Position numbers and translations under genes: made by a program | Notes under the pieces: model-generated | The model's database searches: none | Seen by the model: the letters and a program-made list of their open reading frames with translations, nothing else | What the model was told of the DNA's origin: nothing | Shown here: piece by piece, positions 1 through 8,485 of the stretch | Layout of the letters: each line of letters opens with the position of its first letter | Numbering within the stretch: the stretch's first letter is position 1 | Origin: Desulfobulbaceae bacterium | Lineage (GTDB): Bacteria > Bacteroidota > Ignavibacteria > Kapaibacteriales > UBA2268 | NCBI GenBank assembly: GCA_018335795.1 | Contig: JAGXRP010000082.1 | Coordinates: forward strand, 106,497-170,496 | Length of the DNA stretch: 64,000 nt | Direction of reading: 5' to 3'

Positions 1-430
1 AATATTTTGCGGATTGATAAGATATTTTAGATTCATTTTGATACATAGTGAAATTTGGTATTTAGATATTTACGTAGTTCGTTTGTTTGTTTTTTTGTTT
101 TTTTTTTATATATTTGAAAAAGTCGGAATTAACGAATACATATAAAATTAATGAATTTCTGATTGATTGTTAGTTAAACCGAATTGTATTATTTCTCGAA
201 TCTTGCATCGTCGCACTTTAAAATATTCAACCTTTGCTTTGATACTCCGTACTTTTTGTGATTAGACTGTTTTTCAATTATTTTTTGAGATTCTTAGGAT
301 TATATGTGACATATTATCATGATATTAAATTTTATTCATGCATCACCAGAACATATTAATTTATTATATTCAATTATTAAAGTAGGGAATTCACATTATG
401 TTTTTTTCCATTTTTTTAGGAGATTTTATT
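1..430. other. AT-rich leader region, no gene seen
   Basis: Very AT-rich with long T and TTTG-rich runs around 80-115. No open frame here has a credible start, ribosome binding site or protein-like composition. It presumably holds the promoter of the secreted protein that starts at 431. An AGGAG ribosome binding site lies at 418-422. Confidence 0.6.
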
Positions 431-440
431 ATGAAGAGAT
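414..440 (+). repeat. Leader/start-codon repeat, copy 1
   Basis: Twenty-seven bases covering the ribosome binding site and first codons of the propeller gene. They recur at 2551-2577 in front of the RCC1 gene with one mismatch (T/C just before the ATG). T-rich tracts precede both copies. Confidence 0.7.
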
Positions 441-2479
441 ATTTGACGGCATTATTTGTATCTGTGATTTTAATCGGGTTAAGTTTGATATCCCCGGTAA
501 AGGGATTGTCGCAGTGGGTTAGTACTAATGGTCCGTATGGGGGCTATATAAATTCACTAACTGTAGTTGGCAATAATTTATGGGCAGGAACTTCAGGAGG
601 TCTCCTTGCCTCGAGTGATGAAGGTGAAAGTTGGATAATAACCGGAAATGGTTTGCCTGATTTTGCAGTTATGTCAGTTAAATCAAATGAGACATTTATG
701 TATGCAGGCTTGATGGGTGGAGGAGTATATAAATCTTCGGATAAAGGAGTCAACTGGGAGGAAATAAATAATGGGTTAACATCCAAACCAACCGGCAAAT
801 ATGTTTATGCACTTGCTTTGAAAGATGAAATCCTTTTTGCTGCTACCAGAAGCGGGGTGTTTCGTTCAACAAATAGTGGCTTAAATTGGGAACTTACCAA
901 TAATGGATTAACAAATACATTTATTTGGTTTCTTGGTGTTAGCGGTTCAAATCTTTTTGCAGGAACTGTTGGTGGGGGCGTATTTCGCTCAACAGACAAT
1001 GGTGATAACTGGAGTATAGTTGCAAATGGTTTATCAAATACTTTAAATGTAAGGAGCCTCGTATCATTCGGACAATATATCTTTGTTGGTACATGGGGTG
1101 ATGGAATATTCGGCTCTACAGATAATGGCGAAATATGGACAAAAATGAACACAGGATTAACAAATCTTGCGATATATTCGATTGCATATATAGGTGAAAA
1201 ACTGTATGCCGGCACTTACGGTGATGGTGTATTTGAATCAACTGATAATGGAATGACTTGGACTCAAACGGGATTGACCGGTTTTCTTGTAAGTTCTATT
1301 GAAGATTTGAATGGAAAAATTTACGCCGGTACCGGCGGTAATGGAGTTTGGGTTTCATCCGATGAAGGAGCGACTTGGGAACAAACAACATTAAATGTAA
1401 GTGATGTAAGTATAACTTCATTCATATCGAATGATGACTTTATTTATTCATCAATGATGTATGGTGGTGTGTTCCGTTCGAACAAAGATAATATTAAATG
1501 GGAACCAATATTCTCTTACAAATACAATAATGCTGTTGTTTGTCTTGAATCAAGAGGTGATAATATTTATACCGGAACTGTTGACCAAGGTGGAATTTAT
1601 CGCTCTTCAGATAAAGGTGAAACCTGGGATTATGGTGGGTATGAGGGTATGGTAAATATGGATATAACTGCAATCTTAAGCTTAAGTGAAAAGCTTTTTG
1701 CAGGTTCCTGGGGAGGTGGGATTTTTGTTTCTGAAGATAATGGCGATACTTGGACTTTATCCGGGTTGGCCGGGAAAAGAATCTATTTCATTGAAAAGAT
1801 TAATGATGTTATATATGCAGGGACTAGTAATTCCGGAATTTATATTTCAAGCGATGAAGGCCAGAATTGGAAAACAGCTAATAATGGTTTAGTAAGTTTA
1901 GTCGTGAAAAGTATTTGTTCCCAAAACACAGATTTATTTATCGGGTTAGCTGGCGGAGTTTACCGTTCTTCAGACAACGGTAACATTTGGGTTTCGGTTA
2001 ACTCCGGTCTGACTAATAATGATATTTTGGCACTTGAATCTTATGATAATTATATATTTGCAGCGACTTATGGTAATGGGGTTTTTGTTTCATCCGATTC
2101 CGGTGAAAGTTGGACGAATTTAGGTACAGAATTAAATGATGCCAAAGTTGTTAGTTTGCATGTTTCGGGAACTACACTTTTAGCAGGAACCGAAGGATTG
2201 GGGACGTGGAGCTTTGATTTGAATAAAATCACTAGTGTCGAAGACAATCTTAGTGAAAATAATTTGACAGTTTATCCGAGTCCAGCTTCAGATTTTATTG
2301 ATATTTCAAATCTAACAAATAGCACCGAAATCCAAATCCGAAATATATTTGGAGAAAGCGTGATGAGTGTTGCGAATATACTCACCCCTACCCAACGAAT
2401 AGATATATCAACTTTACCTTCGGGCATTTACTTCATTCAATACGGTAAAATTTCTAGGAAATTTGTTGTGGTTAGGTAG
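431..2479 (+). CDS. Secreted Asp-box (YCF48/sortilin-like) propeller protein with T9SS sorting domain
   Basis: This is a 682-aa exported protein, probably exposed at the cell surface. The start is the ATG at 431, placed 8 bases after AGGAG; an in-frame ATG at 398 precedes this ribosome binding site and would spoil the signal peptide (residues 1-27, MKRY followed by a hydrophobic core). Residues 30-600 are about a dozen repeats of roughly 45 aa carrying the Asp-box pattern S-x-D-x-G-x-x-W, often written as G-V-F-R-S-T-D-N-G-x-x-W. This pattern is typical of BNR/YCF48/sortilin-type beta-propellers. The last 80 residues (from about 603) match a type A T9SS C-terminal domain: a YPSPA motif, an IRNIFGE strand, then a LPSGIYFI strand and a terminal KFVVVR. 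The ligand is unknown; propellers of this type usually mediate protein or glycan contacts. A strong hairpin follows directly downstream. Confidence 0.85.
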   Translation: MKRYLTALFVSVILIGLSLISPVKGLSQWVSTNGPYGGYINSLTVVGNNLWAGTSGGLLASSDEGESWIITGNGLPDFAVMSVKSNETFMYAGLMGGGVYKSSDKGVNWEEINNGLTSKPTGKYVYALALKDEILFAATRSGVFRSTNSGLNWELTNNGLTNTFIWFLGVSGSNLFAGTVGGGVFRSTDNGDNWSIVANGLSNTLNVRSLVSFGQYIFVGTWGDGIFGSTDNGEIWTKMNTGLTNLAIYSIAYIGEKLYAGTYGDGVFESTDNGMTWTQTGLTGFLVSSIEDLNGKIYAGTGGNGVWVSSDEGATWEQTTLNVSDVSITSFISNDDFIYSSMMYGGVFRSNKDNIKWEPIFSYKYNNAVVCLESRGDNIYTGTVDQGGIYRSSDKGETWDYGGYEGMVNMDITAILSLSEKLFAGSWGGGIFVSEDNGDTWTLSGLAGKRIYFIEKINDVIYAGTSNSGIYISSDEGQNWKTANNGLVSLVVKSICSQNTDLFIGLAGGVYRSSDNGNIWVSVNSGLTNNDILALESYDNYIFAATYGNGVFVSSDSGESWTNLGTELNDAKVVSLHVSGTTLLAGTEGLGTWSFDLNKITSVEDNLSENNLTVYPSPASDFIDISNLTNSTEIQIRNIFGESVMSVANILTPTQRIDISTLPSGIYFIQYGKISRKFVVVR

Positions 2480-2490
2480 ATTCTTATTCC

Positions 2491-2523
2491 AGATGTGCCA
2501 CACTTTGAAAGTGTGGCACATCT
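2491..2523 (+). terminator. Perfect hairpin after propeller gene
   Basis: A perfect 14-bp inverted repeat (AGATGTGCCACACT / AGTGTGGCACATCT) with a 5-base loop, 11 bases after the stop codon. The T-run is weak and displaced (2537-2545), so it may act as a terminator or as an mRNA-stabilising hairpin. Confidence 0.6.
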
Positions 2524-2550
2524 TAGTTTAACAAATATTTTTTTTCAATA

Positions 2551-2577
2551 TTTTAGGAGATTTTATCATGAAGAGAT
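2551..2577 (+). repeat. Leader/start-codon repeat, copy 2
   Basis: Second copy of the 27-base leader seen at 414-440, including AGGAG (2555-2559), the ATG at 2568 and the first codons (MKR). It suggests that the two neighbouring secreted-protein genes share a translation-initiation region by duplication. Confidence 0.7.
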
Positions 2578-5500
2578 TTTTGATTACTATATGCTTATTG
2601 ATATTCATATCAAATAATGCTTTACTCTCGAATGAACTATTTGCTTGGGGATGGAACTACTATGGTCAATTAGGTGATGGAACTTATACAAACCGCAATA
2701 CACCTGATCAGGTTGAGGACGATACCGATTGGCAATTTGTTGCTAGTGGTTGGGGACATACAATAGCGATAAAGACAGATGGATCTCTTTGGGCGTGGGG
2801 ATGGAATGGACGAGGTGAATTAGGTGATGGAACTTATATTGATAAAAATACCCCTGTTCAGATAGGCAACGATACCGATTGGCAAATTGTAGCTAATGGC
2901 GGCGCTCATGTAATCGCTTTAAAGAATGATGGATCTCTTTGGGCGTGGGGTAGAAACGACTATGGTCAATTAGGTGATGGAACTAATACAAACCGCAATA
3001 CGCCAATTCAAATAGGCAACGATACCGATTGGCAATTCATTGCTTCGGGTAGTTTACACAATATTGCAATTAAGACGAATGGATCTCTTTGGGCGTGGGG
3101 TGTTAATTGGTTTGGACAATTAGGCGATGGAACTAACATAGATAAGAATACGCCGATACAAATTGGAAATGCTAATAATTGGAAATCAATCGGTGCTGGA
3201 ACTTATCATTCTATAGCAATTAAGAATGATGGATCTCTTTGGGCGTGGGGACAAAATTCATATAATCAGTTAGGCGATGGAACTAACATAGATAAGAATA
3301 CGCCGATACAAATTGGAAATGCTTACGATTGGCTAACCATTGACTCGAAGATATATCACACAATGGCTATTCAGACAGATGGTACTCTCTGGGCATGGGG
3401 ATGGAATAACTATGGTCAATTGGGTGATGGAACTAATAATGATAAGAATATGCCAACTCAAATAGGAAATTTTTCTAATTGGCAATCTGTTTCCGTCGGT
3501 TTAAGTCATACAGTTGCACTTCAGACAGATGGTACTCTCTGGGCATGGGGCGGAAATGGAAATGGTCAATTAGGTGATGGAACTTATATAAGTAGAAACA
3601 TTCCTACACAGATAGGTTCTGATAATAACTGGGTAGCTATTTCGACAAATTCATATCAAACGATAGGACTTAAATCTATTGATATTACGCCACCAACTGC
3701 TTTATGCCAAAACATCACAGTTACTCTTGATGAAAATGGAACTGCTACAATTACTGCTGAGGATGTTGATAACGGTAGTTACGACAATGTGGGGATAGCA
3801 TCTTTGAATATTGATAAATCAAGCTTTGATTGTGGCGATATTGGAGATAATACCGTAACCTTAACAGTTACTGATAGTTCTGAAAATACAGCTACTTGCG
3901 AGGCGACTGTTACAGTTGTTAATTACTCCGCTTCGAAAAATATTTTTGCTTGGGGACGGAACATATTAGGTCAATTAGGCGATGGAACTACCACAAATAG
4001 GTATGTTCCTATTCCAATAGGTAACGGCGCCGATTGGGCAAATATTTCAGGAGGTGGAGGATTTACGCTAGGTCTTAGAGCAGATGGAACTCTTTGGGCT
4101 TGGGGAACAAATTGGGCTGGGCAGCATGGGGATGGAACAACACAAAACAAGATTGTACCAACCCAAATTGGTACTGATGCAAACTGGCAATCAATTGACT
4201 GCGATGTTTATAATTCAATAGCTGTAAAATCGGATGGAACTCTTTGGGCTTGGGGTGCTAATTGGTGGGGACAACTTGGAGATGGAACTAATATCAATAA
4301 AGACATACCCACTCAAGTGGGAAGCTCTACTGATTGGAAATGTGCCGCTGAAGGTACGGAATTTTCTGTTGCCATCAAGACTGATGGAACTCTTTGGGCA
4401 TGGGGCTATAATGTGTGGGGTCAATTGGGCGATGGAACATATACAAGCCGCAATACTCCCGTTCAAATAGGAAATGGATCTGATTGGCAATCAATTTCGT
4501 GTGGTATTCATCACACATTAGCTGTTAGATCCGATGGAACTTTATGGGCATGGGGAAGGAATGACCATGGACAACTTGGAGATGGTACTAATATTAATAA
4601 AAACTTTCCGATTCAGATAGGGAACTCTTCAAATTGGAAATCAGCATCTTGCGGGGGATATTTCTCAATGGCTATTCAAACAGATGGAACTTTGTGGGCA
4701 TGGGGATGGAATTCTGTTGGACAATTAGGAGATGGAACGAATATTAGTAAAAACTCACCAACCCAAATTGGACATTTTGAGTGGAAATCCTTATCCTGCG
4801 GTGATTATCATTCAATAGCGGTTAGGGCCGATCGAACATTGTGGGCTTGGGGATTGAATGTAAATGGTCAATTAGGTGATGGAACTAGTATAAGCCGCAA
4901 TATTCCGGTTCAAATTGGTTCAAGCAATAATTGGTCAGTTATTTCCGCAGGTTATTCATATTCATTAGGTATTCAATCTTCAGAAAGCGCTCCACCTACA
5001 GCAATTTGCAAAAATGTTACTGTATATCTTGACGACAATGGAACAGCAACTATTTCAACGGAAGATATTGACAATGGTAGTTACTCTGAAGCCGGAATCA
5101 AATCTATAGATATTGATAGAACGAGCTTTGATTGCAGCGATATTGGCGATAATACCGTAACTTTGACAATTACTGACATATATTGTAATACCTGTTCTTG
5201 CCAATCTACTGTTACAGTAGTTGACAATATCCCGCCAACAATCACTGTGTCAGTCAGCCCTACATCGTTGTGGCCCCCCAACAATCAGATGAAACCAATA
5301 ACAGCGACTGTGACGGTTGACGATAATTGCGGGGATGTGACTTATGTTCTTACATCAATAACATCAAATGAGAATATAAATAACGATGTCGCAAATGCTA
5401 CTATTGGCACAAATGATTTATCGTTTGACCTGAGAGCGAAAAGAAACGGAAACGGTAACGGCAGAATTTACACAATAACATATACAGCTACCGATGCTTC

Positions 5501-5843
5501 CGGCAATACTGCTATAGGAACGGCTACAGTAACTGTGCCTCATCATAATAAATCATCACAAACTGACGGGACTGAATATAATGCAATTGTGAATTTCCAA
5601 AGCTATCCAAACCCGTTCGCTGATGAGACTACCATTGAGTTCACTTTACCTGAGCAGTCGGAAGTAACAGTTAAAGTATATAATTTACAGGGAAATTTAG
5701 TCAACACACTACATGATGGAATGACAAATGCCGGATTGCAGATGCTAAAACTAAACACCCAAAACTTCCCGGCAGGAGAATATACAATTGTCCTTACTTT
5801 CGGTTCTGAACAATTCATTCATAAAATTATGAAAGAGAAGTAA
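2568..5843 (+). CDS. Secreted double RCC1 propeller protein with HYR-like domains and T9SS sorting domain
   Basis: A 1091-aa exported protein. After a signal peptide (residues 1-21) come seven RCC1-type repeats built on the pattern L-W-A-W-G-x-N-x-x-G-Q-L-G-D-G-T. A roughly 75-aa HYR/Ig-like domain with DENGTATITAEDVDNGSY follows, then seven more RCC1 repeats and a second, near-copy HYR-like domain. A third related domain (starting around PPTITVSVSPTSLWPP) and a type A T9SS sorting domain (YPNPF motif at about residue 1017, then PAGEYTIVL and IHKIMKEK at the end) complete the protein. Seven blades is the known closure number of an RCC1 propeller, so the protein probably forms two complete propellers in tandem. 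Blades are very similar at DNA level, implying recent internal duplication. It is probably surface-attached; the partner is unknown. Confidence 0.88.
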   Translation: MKRFLITICLLIFISNNALLSNELFAWGWNYYGQLGDGTYTNRNTPDQVEDDTDWQFVASGWGHTIAIKTDGSLWAWGWNGRGELGDGTYIDKNTPVQIGNDTDWQIVANGGAHVIALKNDGSLWAWGRNDYGQLGDGTNTNRNTPIQIGNDTDWQFIASGSLHNIAIKTNGSLWAWGVNWFGQLGDGTNIDKNTPIQIGNANNWKSIGAGTYHSIAIKNDGSLWAWGQNSYNQLGDGTNIDKNTPIQIGNAYDWLTIDSKIYHTMAIQTDGTLWAWGWNNYGQLGDGTNNDKNMPTQIGNFSNWQSVSVGLSHTVALQTDGTLWAWGGNGNGQLGDGTYISRNIPTQIGSDNNWVAISTNSYQTIGLKSIDITPPTALCQNITVTLDENGTATITAEDVDNGSYDNVGIASLNIDKSSFDCGDIGDNTVTLTVTDSSENTATCEATVTVVNYSASKNIFAWGRNILGQLGDGTTTNRYVPIPIGNGADWANISGGGGFTLGLRADGTLWAWGTNWAGQHGDGTTQNKIVPTQIGTDANWQSIDCDVYNSIAVKSDGTLWAWGANWWGQLGDGTNINKDIPTQVGSSTDWKCAAEGTEFSVAIKTDGTLWAWGYNVWGQLGDGTYTSRNTPVQIGNGSDWQSISCGIHHTLAVRSDGTLWAWGRNDHGQLGDGTNINKNFPIQIGNSSNWKSASCGGYFSMAIQTDGTLWAWGWNSVGQLGDGTNISKNSPTQIGHFEWKSLSCGDYHSIAVRADRTLWAWGLNVNGQLGDGTSISRNIPVQIGSSNNWSVISAGYSYSLGIQSSESAPPTAICKNVTVYLDDNGTATISTEDIDNGSYSEAGIKSIDIDRTSFDCSDIGDNTVTLTITDIYCNTCSCQSTVTVVDNIPPTITVSVSPTSLWPPNNQMKPITATVTVDDNCGDVTYVLTSITSNENINNDVANATIGTNDLSFDLRAKRNGNGNGRIYTITYTATDASGNTAIGTATVTVPHHNKSSQTDGTEYNAIVNFQSYPNPFADETTIEFTLPEQSEVTVKVYNLQGNLVNTLHDGMTNAGLQMLKLNTQNFPAGEYTIVLTFGSEQFIHKIMKEK
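3120..3323 (+). repeat. Internal 150-bp tandem duplication of one RCC1 blade
   Basis: The 54 bases at 3120-3173 are identical to 3270-3323, exactly one 50-codon blade apart. A 23-base string encoding D-G-S-L-W-A-W-G also recurs near 2769, 2929, 3079 and 3229. Identity at silent positions points to recent duplication or ongoing recombination. Confidence 0.8.
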
Positions 5844-5855
5844 TATCATACAATT

Positions 5856-5897
5856 ACCCTTCCGAAGGTGAAAGCCTTCGGGAGGGTGATTTTTTGG
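5856..5897 (+). terminator. Rho-independent terminator of RCC1 gene
   Basis: A 13-bp stem with one G-U pair (ACCCTTCCGAAGG / CCTTCGGGAGGGT), loop TGAAAG, followed by GATTTTTT. It starts 13 bases after the stop codon. Confidence 0.85.
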
Positions 5898-6000
5898 GCA
5901 CACGCCGGGCGAACTTTATTCTGGTAAAGGAAATAGTGATAGTAGCTTTAGAAGAGAATTGATTTTCATATCAGAATGATGTATTGGAGCAGGTTCTGCA

Positions 6001-6032
6001 AAAAAAAGGCTGCCCATTTGGACAGCCTTTTT
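6001..6032 (-). terminator. Terminator of the cyclophilin operon (dispersed repeat family)
   Basis: A 10-bp stem AAAAAGGCTG / CAGCCTTTTT around a loop read on the minus strand as TCCAAATGGG, just after the cyclophilin stop. The minus-strand core GGCTGTCCAAATGGGCAGCC is identical to one at 63815-63834. Confidence 0.8.
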
Positions 6033-6050
6033 CGCATTATAATTTAGAGA

Positions 6051-6557
6051 TTATAATTTCTCTATTGTCATTTCGATTTTGTCATAAGGATTGTCACTTC
6101 GGTCTCGCGGAGCATCGACAATTTTGTCGGCTATATCCATGCCTTCGGTAACGCGACCGAAAACGGTATATTGACCGTCAAGAAAAGTTGCATCTGCGAC
6201 ACAAATAAAAAATTGAGATGAGGCGCTATTAGGGTCTTGCGACCTTGCAGCTGAGATTATCCCGCGTTTGTGGGATGTGTTGTTGAATTCCGCAGGAACT
6301 TTCTTCTGATTTGGGTCACCATAGCCCCAAGTATCGCGAGCTTTGTCCTTCGAGTTAGGGTCTCCGCCTTGAATCATAAATCCCGGAATAACACGGTGAA
6401 ATGCTGTGCCGTTATAAGCACCGGAAGTAACCAAATCTTCAAAATTTGCCGAATGCTTTGGTGCAATTTCTGGTAAAGTTTCAACTGTGATAGTGCCGAT
6501 TTGTTCGCCTTTAGTAGCGACTTTTATAATATATTTTGGATTAATATTTTCGGACAT
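6051..6557 (-). CDS. Peptidyl-prolyl cis-trans isomerase, cyclophilin type (cytoplasmic)
   Basis: A 168-aa single-domain cyclophilin that catalyses cis-trans isomerisation of X-Pro bonds during protein folding. Visible family motifs are FHRVIPGFMIQGGDP (catalytic Arg in FHRV), a GIISAARSQDPNSASSQFFI stretch and LDGQYTVFGRV. There is no signal peptide, so it should act in the cytoplasm. Its ATG overlaps the stop of the upstream exported cyclophilin as TAATG, so the two are translationally coupled. The length is normal for prokaryotic cyclophilins. Confidence 0.95.
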   Translation of the reverse strand: MSENINPKYIIKVATKGEQIGTITVETLPEIAPKHSANFEDLVTSGAYNGTAFHRVIPGFMIQGGDPNSKDKARDTWGYGDPNQKKVPAEFNNTSHKRGIISAARSQDPNSASSQFFICVADATFLDGQYTVFGRVTEGMDIADKIVDAPRDRSDNPYDKIEMTIEKL

Positions 6558-7147
6558 TATTTCAATTTCCTAATAGTCATTTCAATTTTGTCAATTGGGC
6601 TTTCACCGTTTCTTGGAGCTGCAACTACTTTATCAACTACATCCAAACCGCTGACAGTTTTCCCGAAAGCGGTATATTTACCATCAAGGTGAGGCGAGTT
6701 GCCGTGCATGATAAAAAACTGAGAAGTAGCACTATTTGGGTCGTTGCTACGAGCCATCGAAACAATACCGCGTTCGTGTTTGACCGAGCTGAATTCAGCT
6801 TTTACACGTGTTTGGCTCGGATCGCCCATTCCCCAAGTGGTACGTGGCTTACTTTTTGAATTCGGGTCGCCACCTTGAATCATGAAATTTGGAATTACAC
6901 GATGAAAAGCTGTGCCGTCATAAAATTTTACTGCCACAAGACTATCAAAATTCTTGACATGCAATGGGGCAACGTCAGGCATAAGTTCGATAACAATCTT
7001 GCCCATTTCAGTGGCTGTGCCTTCAGTAGATATTTGTTTGACAGTAATTTCGTATTGCGGTCCCTTGACGGGAGTTTTGTTCTGCGAGAAGCTCACAAGT
7101 ACATTCATAAAAAGCACAGCTGAGATAATTGCGAATATTTTAAACAT
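6557..7147 (-). CDS. Peptidyl-prolyl cis-trans isomerase, cyclophilin type (exported)
   Basis: A 196-aa paralogue of the downstream cyclophilin, with an added N-terminal signal peptide (MFKIFAIISAVLFMNVLVSF, cleavage probably after FSQ). It should act in the periplasm. The catalytic FHRVIPNFMIQGGDP block and the SMARSNDPNSATSQFFI block are intact. It is the first gene of a two-gene operon ending at the terminator at 6001-6032. The pairing of a cytoplasmic and a periplasmic copy probably arose by local duplication followed by gain or loss of the signal peptide. Confidence 0.95.
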   Translation of the reverse strand: MFKIFAIISAVLFMNVLVSFSQNKTPVKGPQYEITVKQISTEGTATEMGKIVIELMPDVAPLHVKNFDSLVAVKFYDGTAFHRVIPNFMIQGGDPNSKSKPRTTWGMGDPSQTRVKAEFSSVKHERGIVSMARSNDPNSATSQFFIMHGNSPHLDGKYTAFGKTVSGLDVVDKVVAAPRNGESPIDKIEMTIRKLK

Positions 7148-7352
7148 AATAAAGTACCATATAGTTAAACAAAAACAGTATGACGAATTAACAGGAAAAT
7201 CATATAAAACAAATTGAAATTTGATAAGAGATACACAAACATATTGTCGGAAAATCTTCGATTCACAGCTCTAAGAGGCACAAGATTTAAATGCAAAAGC
7301 AAGATTGTCTAAAAAAATATTGTACATGTTTTTTAAGATTTGATATTTTAAC

Positions 7353-7360
7353 TAATTTTG
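7353..7360 (+). promoter_or_regulatory. Possible -7 box (TAATTTTG)
   Basis: Matches the Bacteroidota -7 consensus TAnnTTTG, 33 bases before the regulator's ATG. No clear TTTG -33 element sits at the usual spacing. AT-rich sequence makes chance matches common. Confidence 0.3.
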
Positions 7361-7393
7361 TACTGATTAAAGATTCACATATAAGAAACAAAT

Positions 7394-8392
7394 ATGTCAT
7401 CATCAGTACAGTTAAGAAAAGAATATATTTCGAGAATAAACAGGGTAATTGATTATATTGATAAGCACTTAGACGAGGAACTAACTCTCAAAAAACTTGC
7501 TTCAGTAGCTAATTTTTCGGAGTTTCATTTCCACAGAGTCTTCGCATCTATAGTCAAAGAGCCACTCAATCAGTTTATCCGACGAATTCGCTTAGAGCGT
7601 TCGGCAGACATTTTAATCAATCATCCTAATAAAACAATTCTCGATGTGGCTTTCGAAACCGGATTTGGGGGTGCATCACAGTTCTCGAGGGAATTTCGTA
7701 AATATTTCAATACAAGTCCAAGCGATTGGCGTCAGACATTAGCTTGTAATAATGGTAAGATGAACGATAATTTTAGCAAGATAAGTCAAATCAAAAGCAA
7801 GAAAAGTAAAATTTTCGTTGATGAAACTGATTACTTTTATAAGGTCGTTAATGACGATTTTTCAAAAAATATTTGGAGTATTGAAATGTCTAATGAAAAT
7901 GGATTGAAAGCTAAAGTGGAAGTAAAAGAGCTTCCCGAAATGACTGTTGCTTATATAAGGCACATCGGACCTTATGCCGGAAATAGCGAACTATTTGGAA
8001 ACTTGTTTGGGAAATTGATGAATTGGGCAGGTCCGCGAAATCTAATTAGGTTTCCTGAAACTAAGATGATGTCAGTCTATCATGATAATCCCGACATTAC
8101 AGATGAAGAGAAACTTCGTCTCAGTGTGTGTCTTACAGTTCCGCCGGATACAAAAGTGGATGGTGAAATTGGTAAAATGGTAATTGAAAAGGGAAAGTAT
8201 GCAGTTGCATATTTTGAAATCACACCAGACCAATACGGTGCTGCATGTGATGCAGTATTCGCCGGATGGCTTCCTCAGAGCGGATATCAATGTGCAGAAG
8301 GTGTTTGTTTCGAGAATTATCTGAACGACCCTGAGTCTCACCCAGAAAAAAAGCATTTTGTTGAAATTTGTGTGCCTGTAAAGCCGCTTTGA
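7394..8392 (+). CDS. AraC-family transcriptional regulator with GyrI-like effector-binding domain
   Basis: A 332-aa cytoplasmic DNA-binding protein. Residues 12-112 form a double helix-turn-helix AraC domain (LTLKKLASVANFSEFHFHRV for the first helix pair and an FETGFGGASQFSREFRKYF block for the second). Residues about 175-332 form a GyrI/Rob-like ligand-binding domain (VKELPEMTVAYIRHIGPYAG; C-terminal EICVPVKP). The order HTH first, GyrI-like second, is that of Rob/SgcR-like regulators, which sense small hydrophobic compounds. The gene is monocistronic, faces the cyclophilin pair across a 246-base gap, and ends at a strong bidirectional hairpin. Targets are not evident. Confidence 0.93.
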   Translation: MSSSVQLRKEYISRINRVIDYIDKHLDEELTLKKLASVANFSEFHFHRVFASIVKEPLNQFIRRIRLERSADILINHPNKTILDVAFETGFGGASQFSREFRKYFNTSPSDWRQTLACNNGKMNDNFSKISQIKSKKSKIFVDETDYFYKVVNDDFSKNIWSIEMSNENGLKAKVEVKELPEMTVAYIRHIGPYAGNSELFGNLFGKLMNWAGPRNLIRFPETKMMSVYHDNPDITDEEKLRLSVCLTVPPDTKVDGEIGKMVIEKGKYAVAYFEITPDQYGAACDAVFAGWLPQSGYQCAEGVCFENYLNDPESHPEKKHFVEICVPVKPL

Positions 8393-8428
8393 TTTAATAT
8401 TTAAAGCAAATTGGTTCTTATCACTTCA

Positions 8429-8470
8429 AAAGGTATAGTTATAGATAGCGCTATAACTATACCTTTAAGT
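8429..8470. terminator. Bidirectional terminator between regulator and phosphatase operon
   Basis: A perfect 16-bp inverted repeat (AAAGGTATAGTTATAG / CTATAACTATACCTTT) with loop ATAGCG, located between two convergent genes. A-rich and T-rich flanks let it serve both strands. Confidence 0.85.
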
Positions 8471-8485
8471 TTTCTACCAAACTCC

